From an uncultured Porphyromonadaceae bacterium (GTDB lineage: Bacteria; Bacteroidota; Bacteroidia; Bacteroidales; Muribaculaceae), in the NCBI GenBank assembly GCA_947176755.1, contig CAMWRW010000011.1, forward strand, positions 1 through 41,359: a DNA stretch of 41,359 bases, written 5' to 3'. Position 1 is the stretch's first letter; every line of letters starts with the position of its first letter. Position numbers and translations under genes: made by a program. The notes beneath the pieces were generated by a model, which saw only the letters and a program-made list of their open reading frames with translations, ran no database searches and was not told where the DNA came from. This document shows, piece after piece, positions 35,474 to 41,359 of the stretch.

Positions 35474-36862
35474 ATGAATAAAACAAACACCTTGAAGACA
35501 GAGGGCCGAAGCAATCTCGTGGCTATCATCGCGATGTTCTTCCTCTATGCCATGATTTCGTTTGTGACGAATCTTGCAGCGCCCTTGGGCACTATTTGGA
35601 AAGGTCAATATGAATGGGCCGGAATGGCCGGCAACTTCATGAACTTCTTCGCATATCTAATCATGGGCATTCCTGCCGGAACTCTCCTGACGCGAATCGG
35701 TTATAAGAAAACTGCCCTTTTGGCTATGGCCATCGGTGCCGTCGGAATATTCATCCAATGGCTTTCCGGCATTCTCGGAGCCGACACCTCCGTGTTTACT
35801 ATCTCGGGGCAGCCCGTGATGCTTAACTTCGTGATCTATCTGTTGGGTGCTTTCATCGGCGGTTTCTGTGTGTGTATGCTCAACACAGTGGTCAATCCGA
35901 TGCTCAACGATCTCGGTGGAGGCGGCAACAAGGGCAATCAGCTCATGCAGCTCGGCGGCTCTCTCAACTCCCTTGCCGGCACATTGACCCCGCTTTTCGT
36001 CGGAATGCTCATCGGCGCAATCACCGACCGCACCTCGATGGGCGATGTCGCTCCTCTTCTCTGGATTGCAATCGGCGTCTTTATCGTCGCTTTCGTGATC
36101 ATCTCTTTCGTTCACATCCCCGAACCTCATCTACATAAAAAAAGCAACACTACCCAAAAAAACGCGGCCTCACATAGCGCCTGGAATTTCCGCCACACTG
36201 TGCTCGGTGTAATTGGAATCTTCTTCTATGTAGGTCTTGAAGTCGGCACTCCCGGTGTCCTCATTTTCTATCTTAGTGATTCCGCCGTCTCCGGCATCAC
36301 GGAAAATGCAACGGCTGTTGCCGGAGCTGTGGCCGCCGTCTACTGGCTCCTCATGCTCGTCGGACGTCTTTCCTCTTCTGTTATTTCCGGCAAGGTCAGC
36401 AGCAAGGTTCAGTTGACTGTGGCTGCGTCCGTGGCGATACTTCTTGTGCTTCTCGCAATTTTTACTCCCGCTTCGATTCGCATCTCGATGCCCTCTTATT
36501 CTGTGGAGGATGGCTTTAATATGGCCCGCGTTCCCCTCTCGGCTCTCTATCTCGTGCTTGTCGGACTTTGCACTTCCGTGATGTGGGGCTCGATTTTCAA
36601 CCTCGCAGTCGAAGGATTAGGACGCTACACGACGCAGGCATCAGGTATCTTCATGATGATGGTTGTCGGCGGCGGTGTGATGCCTCTCATCCAGAACGCA
36701 ATTGCGGACTCAGCCGGTTACATGACCTCGTATTGGCTTGTAATTGCCATGTTGGGTTACCTCCTTTTCTATGCGATTTCAGGGTCCAAGAATGTCAACC
36801 GCGACATTCCCGTTGATGAGCTCAGCGAAGACACCTCGAACGAAATAGAAAATGCTCTCTGA
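35474..36862 (+). CDS. MFS transporter, FHS-like sugar permease
   Basis: A 462-residue, 12-helix transporter of the major facilitator superfamily. The pattern (short N-terminus, NLAAPLGTIWKGQYEW, GTLLTRIGYKKTAL, LGGSLNSLAGTLTPLFVG) suggests the fucose/glucose/galactose proton symporter group, common in Bacteroidota; the substrate cannot be read from the sequence. It starts 24 bases after yggS. A TAAATTTG (35461-35468) just before the ATG resembles a -7 element but has no -33 partner. Confidence 0.85.
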   Translation: MNKTNTLKTEGRSNLVAIIAMFFLYAMISFVTNLAAPLGTIWKGQYEWAGMAGNFMNFFAYLIMGIPAGTLLTRIGYKKTALLAMAIGAVGIFIQWLSGILGADTSVFTISGQPVMLNFVIYLLGAFIGGFCVCMLNTVVNPMLNDLGGGGNKGNQLMQLGGSLNSLAGTLTPLFVGMLIGAITDRTSMGDVAPLLWIAIGVFIVAFVIISFVHIPEPHLHKKSNTTQKNAASHSAWNFRHTVLGVIGIFFYVGLEVGTPGVLIFYLSDSAVSGITENATAVAGAVAAVYWLLMLVGRLSSSVISGKVSSKVQLTVAASVAILLVLLAIFTPASIRISMPSYSVEDGFNMARVPLSALYLVLVGLCTSVMWGSIFNLAVEGLGRYTTQASGIFMMMVVGGGVMPLIQNAIADSAGYMTSYWLVIAMLGYLLFYAISGSKNVNRDIPVDELSEDTSNEIENAL

Positions 36863-36872
36863 CAGATTTCCC

Positions 36873-36901
36873 GCCCTTTCCGCCCCGGTGGCGGAAAGGG
36901 C
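36873..36901 (+). terminator. Hairpin after the MFS transporter gene
   Basis: Perfect 12-base arms GCCCTTTCCGCC (36873-36884) and GGCGGAAAGGGC (36890-36901) with a five-base loop, starting 10 bases after the stop. The stem is very strong, but no T-run follows. Confidence 0.6.
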
Positions 36902-36977
36902 GTCGGCTTAATAATATGTGGCGGTTATCCCTGACCGGATCTCCGCCAACCGGATACTAACCTAAATCAACATTCCT

Positions 36978-39002
36978 ATGGACCTGAACACAATGAATTC
37001 AGCTGCCGATAATCTTCGAGTGTTTATCACTGCGATGGTGGAAAAACCTAAATCCGGTCATCCCGGAGGCTCCCTCGGAGCAGCTGATTTTATCAACGTG
37101 CTCTATTCACAGTTTCTCGTTTATGATCCGGCCGACCCGAACTGGTTCGCTCGCGATCGCTTTTTCCTTGACCCCGGACACATGTCGCCGATGCTTTACA
37201 GCGTCCTTGCGCTGGCAGGAAAATACAGCATCACCGACCTGCAGGCATTCCGCACCTGGGGAAGTGTCACTCCCGGCCATCCCGAACTCGACGTGCTGCG
37301 TGGCATAGAGAACTCATCCGGACCGCTCGGCCAGGGACATGTCATGGCCGTCGGTTGCGCCATTGCAGAGCGCTTCTTCGCCGCTCGCTTCGGCGAAGTC
37401 GTGTCGCATAAGACTTATGCTTTCATCTCCGACGGAGGAATCCAGGAAGAGGTGTCGCAGGGTGCGGGTCGTATCGCCGGCACGCTGGGCCTTAGCAACC
37501 TCATTATGTTCTATGACGCAAATAATGTCCAACTCTCAACCCGGGTCGATGAAGTCACCGATGAAGATGTGGCCGCCAAATATAGAGCATGGAACTGGAA
37601 TGTCCTTGAAATCGACGGCTGCGATCCGTTGGCTATTGCAAACGCATTGCAGACGGCTATTGATGAAAAAGAACGCCCGACTCTGATTATCGGCCGCACG
37701 GTAATGGCGCGCGGTGTGATTCATGTCGACGGTTCGTCGCTGGAAGGGGCCGTCTCCACTCACGGTCAGCCGCTCTCGAAAGCCGGCGCCGATATTGACG
37801 CTACCATCCGCAATTATGGCGGCGAGCCTTCAAATCCCTGGGCTATCCGTCCGGAAGTGGCCGAACTTTATGAAAAGCGTCGCAGCGAGTTGACTGAAAT
37901 TGTGGCTCGTCGTCGTGAAGAATATGACAAATGGGCGCAGGCAAATCCTGAAAAGGCCGCTCAGCTCCGGGATTATATCGAGCTCAAACTTCCTCAGCTT
38001 GATCTCGACTCCCTGCCTCTGAAACCCGGAATGGCCAGCCGAACCGCATCCTCTGAAGTGTTGCGCTATCTCGGTCAGCATATCGGAAATATGATTGTGT
38101 CATCGGCCGATCTCGCTAACTCCGATAAGACCGACGGATTCCTAAAGGCTACGAAGGCAATCGTGAAAGGAGACTTCTCCGGAGGTTTCCTTCATGCAGG
38201 TGTCGCCGAGCTTACGATGGCCTGCCTGATGAACGGGATTGTTCTTCATGGAGGAATGTTTGCCGCTTGCGGAACTTTCTTCGTTTTCTCCGATTACATG
38301 AAACCTGCGATTCGCATGGCTGCCCTGATGGGGCTTCCCGTGAAATTCATCTATTCACACGACTCTTTCCGTGTAGGGGAGGATGGCCCGACTCACGAGC
38401 CCATCGAGCATGAAGCTCAGATTCGTTTGCTCGAACAGATGAAGAATGCCAACGGCGATCCTTCTGTGATGGTGATTCGTCCGGCGGATTCCGCTGAGAC
38501 TATCGCGGCCTATAAGTTGGCTATGAATAACCGGACTTCTCCCACTGTCCTCATTCTGTCGCGTCAGGATCTCGAAGATCTCCCGGGCGAGAATCGTCGT
38601 GAGGAGGCCGCAAAGGCAATGCATGGAGGATACGTCGTGCGCGAGGTGGAGAATCCTGATGTGCTGCTCGTGGCCAACGGCAGCGATGTCCTTCTCCTTG
38701 TCCGCGCTGCGGAAATGCTTGCTGAAGAGGGCGTGAAGGCTAAAGTCATTTCTGTTCCTTCAATTGGTCTTTTCCGCTCTCAGGCAGAGGAATATCAAGC
38801 GAAAGTGATGAACCCGGGCGTTAAGATATTCGGACTGACCTCAGGCCTTCCGGCTGCTCTCTTCCCCCTCATGAAGGGCGAATGGGAGATAATGGGACTC
38901 GAACGCTTCGGTGCTTCTGCTCCTGCAAAAGTGTTGGAAGAGAAGTTTGGTTATACACCAGAAGCCGTTGTTGACAGAATTCGTCGCTTCCTCGCTATTT
39001 GA
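36978..39002 (+). CDS. Transketolase, divergent form
   Basis: A 674-residue thiamine-diphosphate enzyme that moves two-carbon units in the pentose phosphate pathway. It has the PP domain with SGHPGGSLGAADF and the cofactor motif SDGGIQEEVSQ (about 151-161) through DANNVQ, the Pyr domain with GVAELTMACLMNG and HDSFRVGEDGPTHEPIE, and the C-terminal domain. The usual GDG reads SDG, and REHAM reads AELTM, so it is a diverged subgroup and the substrate range is less certain. It stands alone between two strong hairpins. Confidence 0.9.
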   Translation: MDLNTMNSAADNLRVFITAMVEKPKSGHPGGSLGAADFINVLYSQFLVYDPADPNWFARDRFFLDPGHMSPMLYSVLALAGKYSITDLQAFRTWGSVTPGHPELDVLRGIENSSGPLGQGHVMAVGCAIAERFFAARFGEVVSHKTYAFISDGGIQEEVSQGAGRIAGTLGLSNLIMFYDANNVQLSTRVDEVTDEDVAAKYRAWNWNVLEIDGCDPLAIANALQTAIDEKERPTLIIGRTVMARGVIHVDGSSLEGAVSTHGQPLSKAGADIDATIRNYGGEPSNPWAIRPEVAELYEKRRSELTEIVARRREEYDKWAQANPEKAAQLRDYIELKLPQLDLDSLPLKPGMASRTASSEVLRYLGQHIGNMIVSSADLANSDKTDGFLKATKAIVKGDFSGGFLHAGVAELTMACLMNGIVLHGGMFAACGTFFVFSDYMKPAIRMAALMGLPVKFIYSHDSFRVGEDGPTHEPIEHEAQIRLLEQMKNANGDPSVMVIRPADSAETIAAYKLAMNNRTSPTVLILSRQDLEDLPGENRREEAAKAMHGGYVVREVENPDVLLVANGSDVLLLVRAAEMLAEEGVKAKVISVPSIGLFRSQAEEYQAKVMNPGVKIFGLTSGLPAALFPLMKGEWEIMGLERFGASAPAKVLEEKFGYTPEAVVDRIRRFLAI

Positions 39003-39056
39003 CAGAATCGTATAGCGGCCACAGAGTTAATTATTGACCGCACTTTATAATTGAAT

Positions 39057-39092
39057 TACCCCGTTTCCATGAATCAGGAAACGGGGTATTTT
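39057..39092. terminator. Bidirectional terminator after the transketolase gene
   Basis: Arms TACCCCGTTTCC (39057-39068) and GGAAACGGGGTA (39077-39088) pair perfectly, followed by TTTTC on the plus strand and AATTC on the minus strand. It lies between the convergent transketolase and MATE genes. Confidence 0.85.
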
Positions 39093-39158
39093 CGTAAACG
39101 GAATGAAACGCTTTTCCGGACGAGGAACTCTTTGCTACCCGCAGTTCAGAAAGAGAGA

Positions 39159-39221
39159 GCTGCCTGTGATAGCATTCGCCCGTGGGGATAGCATGAGAAT
39201 AGAAGTGTCGGGTCAGGCAGC
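39159..39221 (-). repeat. Long-range inverted repeat over the MATE stop codon
   Basis: GCTGCCTG (39159-39166) and CAGGCAGC (39214-39221) are exact inverted copies with 47 bases between; the second overlaps the last codons of the MATE gene. On the minus strand it is followed by TCTCTCTTTC. It may close a structured 3' region or terminator. Confidence 0.4.
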
Positions 39222-40628
39222 ATGGGGGACGAACGCACGGTGCATCCAACGTTTCGAACGCCAACGATAGATAAAGACTGCTCCCCGAACACATTCATCG
39301 AGGCAGAACATCCACCACATCCCAAGAATCCCATATCCCAACACAATCCCGAAAACGTATGCCAATCCGACGGCTATTGACCACATGAACACGACCGCCA
39401 CATAGAAAGGGAAATTCACGTCGCCCGAACCTTGAAGAATATTTACAAACACGATATTGACCGGCCGGCCGATTTCCAGAGGAACATCTATCCACAACAC
39501 TGCGATTCCGAGTGCCACGATTTCCGGATTATCCGACAGCCAGTGAAAGATGGTCGGTCCGGCGATTGCGAGCAAAATCGAGAAGGAAAATGTGATGATT
39601 GTACCAACCTTGCACACGTATTTTCCCAGAATGTAAGCTCCGTTCCATTTTGACGCTCCAACCAAATGGCCAACGACGATTGCTCCACCGTGGCTGATGG
39701 CTATGCAGAACAGATAGGAGTACATGATAAGGTTAACGCAGTAGGTCCTCACGGCAAGCGCCTCCATCCCGAGCGACGTGATGAAGAAAGCAATCACAAG
39801 CTGAGAGCAGGAGTAAGAAAGTTGCTCGCCGGCAGAGGGGAGGCCGACCTTCATCAGCGAACGGAATTCCTCTCTCGGCCAGTGACGGAAAATCGTCCAT
39901 GGAAACCGGTGGATCGTAGTAGTGAACACAATAATGAAAAGCACAATCATTGACAGCGTCCGGCAGGAAGCCGTTGTGATGGCAGCCCCTGTCACCCCTA
40001 ATGCCGGCATTCCGAACTTTCCGAAAATCAGAGCATAATTCCCGAATATGTTGAGGATGTTGACCACAAGCACAACAAGCATCGGCCAATAGGCCTTATT
40101 CGTCGACCGCAACACGGCCGACAAAGTCATTGCCAACGCCTGCACAAAGGCCAACGCGCCGACTATTCTCATGTAGCTGACTCCGAGGGGAAGCATCTCT
40201 CCCTCCAGACCCATGGCCGACAAAATGCGGGTCGGAAAGAAATAGAGCATTGAGCTGATGATGATTCCGAAAAGGAAGTTGATTGCCAGCGACACTCCGA
40301 CAACAAGTTCGAGCCTTCGGTGAAGACGGGCTCCGAGATACTGGCTGCAGAGAACGGACGTGCCAAGATTGATGACCTCAAAGACGATGAAGCAGAAAGT
40401 GACAATCTGGTTGGCCAATCCGACTGCCGCCACTGCCGCATCGCTGTATCTCGAGAGCATGAATGTGTCCATCGCTCCGAGCGACATTATTAGAAGGGTC
40501 TCGATGAAAATAGGGATGGTGAGGAAAGCCAGTTCCTTTTTAAGAGGGGAGGCGATTCTGAAAGTCGCAAGAAGTCTTTGCAGAAGACTCCGATGTGATG
40601 TTGAGACTCCTGATTCGATTGATGACAT
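39213..40628 (-). CDS. MATE family efflux transporter
   Basis: A 471-residue multidrug and toxin extrusion family protein with about 12 transmembrane segments in two repeated halves. It has TIPIFIETLLIMSLGAMDTFMLSRYS, the AVGLANQIV segment, and the second-half match GLPSAGEQLSYSCSQLV. It exports cations or drugs in exchange for sodium or protons; the substrate is unknown. It starts 14 bases after the pseudouridine synthase gene on the same strand, so they share a transcript. Confidence 0.93.
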   Translation of the reverse strand: MSSIESGVSTSHRSLLQRLLATFRIASPLKKELAFLTIPIFIETLLIMSLGAMDTFMLSRYSDAAVAAVGLANQIVTFCFIVFEVINLGTSVLCSQYLGARLHRRLELVVGVSLAINFLFGIIISSMLYFFPTRILSAMGLEGEMLPLGVSYMRIVGALAFVQALAMTLSAVLRSTNKAYWPMLVVLVVNILNIFGNYALIFGKFGMPALGVTGAAITTASCRTLSMIVLFIIVFTTTIHRFPWTIFRHWPREEFRSLMKVGLPSAGEQLSYSCSQLVIAFFITSLGMEALAVRTYCVNLIMYSYLFCIAISHGGAIVVGHLVGASKWNGAYILGKYVCKVGTIITFSFSILLAIAGPTIFHWLSDNPEIVALGIAVLWIDVPLEIGRPVNIVFVNILQGSGDVNFPFYVAVVFMWSIAVGLAYVFGIVLGYGILGMWWMFCLDECVRGAVFIYRWRSKRWMHRAFVPHAA

Positions 40629-40642
40629 GGGACGCTTATAAC

Positions 40643-41308
40643 TTATTCGTTGAGAAACGGCATGAAATCGGGCAGGGGAGGAGCCGTCAAGTCGATTTCC
40701 TGTTTTGAAACGGGGTGGATAAAATGAATGCGATGCGCTTGAAGGGATATCCCGCCGTCACGGTTGCTTCTACGTGCTCCATATTTCAGATCCCCCTTGA
40801 TCGGGTGGCCGATTGAGGAAAGCTGAGCGCGGATCTGATGTTTGCGGCCCGTCAGGAGATTAATTTCCAATAGAGTGTACCGGTCGCCTCTGGTAATGGT
40901 CCGGTAAGTCAACCGGGAAAGTTTCGCGTCCGGATTTCCGGGTTTGCTGACAAACGTTTTATTGATTCTGCCGTCGGATATGAGATAACTTTCAAGTGTA
41001 TCTTCATCTTTTTCTACTCTTCCCTCGACGAGGGCAAAGTAGGTCTTGTGGATTTCTCCATCGCGGAGCATCCTGTTAAGGCGTTCGAGAGCTTTGCTTG
41101 TTCGAGCGAATATTACAAGACCCGACACCGGCCGGTCGATACGATGGACAACGCCACAGAACACATTGCCCGGTTTCGCATATCGTTCTTTTATATAATC
41201 CTTTACATATTCGGAGAGAGGTCGGTCACCGGTGCGATCGCCTTGTACAATTTCTCCGGCGCGCTTATTGATGACAATGATATGGTTGTCTTCGTAGATT
41301 ATATCCAT
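40643..41308 (-). CDS. RluA-family pseudouridine synthase
   Basis: A 221-residue enzyme that changes uridine to pseudouridine in rRNA or tRNA. The catalytic motif is HRIDRPVSG with Asp58, followed by FARTSKALERLNRML, KTYFALVEG, and LLTGRKHQIRAQLSSIGHPIKGDLKYG. It has no N-terminal S4 domain, so it is the short RluA/RluC-like catalytic type; the site modified cannot be told. The promoter lies beyond the window end. Confidence 0.94.
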   Translation of the reverse strand: MDIIYEDNHIIVINKRAGEIVQGDRTGDRPLSEYVKDYIKERYAKPGNVFCGVVHRIDRPVSGLVIFARTSKALERLNRMLRDGEIHKTYFALVEGRVEKDEDTLESYLISDGRINKTFVSKPGNPDAKLSRLTYRTITRGDRYTLLEINLLTGRKHQIRAQLSSIGHPIKGDLKYGARRSNRDGGISLQAHRIHFIHPVSKQEIDLTAPPLPDFMPFLNE

Positions 41309-41359
41309 AAAGAGGGGATAAGAATCATCAGAAATTGGTTAAAAACAAAAGGCTGAAAC

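Overview
The window is a stretch of chromosome from a member of the Bacteroidota, most likely order Bacteroidales and plausibly Muribaculaceae-like. The family is an inference. The support is: an ATP synthase gene order atpDCBEFHAG; an epsilon subunit with no C-terminal domain; a GH57 / glycosyltransferase / debranching-enzyme cluster; a DUF4494 gene beside yggS; an HU - tiny basic protein - RNase G series; lipoprotein-type signal peptides; few Shine-Dalgarno sequences; and two promoters that match the Bacteroidota consensus TTTG-N20-TAnnTTTG exactly. I saw no mobile element, CRISPR array, tRNA or rRNA.

Region 1 (1-14.8 kb) is an energy-conservation superoperon. It opens inside nuoH, is interrupted by a complete eight-gene F1Fo-ATP synthase set (atpD, C, B, E, F, H, A, G), and resumes with nuoI, J, K, L, M, N. 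All genes are on the plus strand with gaps of 1 to 86 bases. I see no internal promoter consensus at either nuo/atp junction, and the first convincing terminator lies after nuoN (14797-14835). Complex I and ATP synthase therefore look co-transcribed. A strong hairpin right after atpE may adjust c-subunit dosage.

Region 2 (14.8-21 kb) holds a small plus-strand pair (a solo B3/B4 protein and a lipoprotein). Converging on it is a minus-strand alpha-glucan cluster: debranching enzyme, GT4 glycosyltransferase and GH57 protein. Both glycosidase-like proteins have serine where catalytic aspartates are expected, and the GH57 protein ends in two AT-hook-like basic repeats.

Region 3 (21-30 kb) contains a YihY-family membrane protein, the RNase P RNA gene, an apbE / C_GCAxxG_C_C operon, a DJ-1 / YigZ pair, HU, a 29-residue basic protein resembling the mS38/bS22 ribosomal proteins, RNase G and FolC.

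Region 4 (30-41.4 kb) has two half-size chromate transporters, cytochrome bd oxidase (cydAB) with a divergent promoter shared with DUF4494-yggS, an FHS-like MFS transporter, a divergent transketolase, a MATE exporter and an RluA-family pseudouridine synthase. Complex I, ATP synthase and high-affinity bd oxidase together suggest an anaerobe able to respire traces of oxygen.
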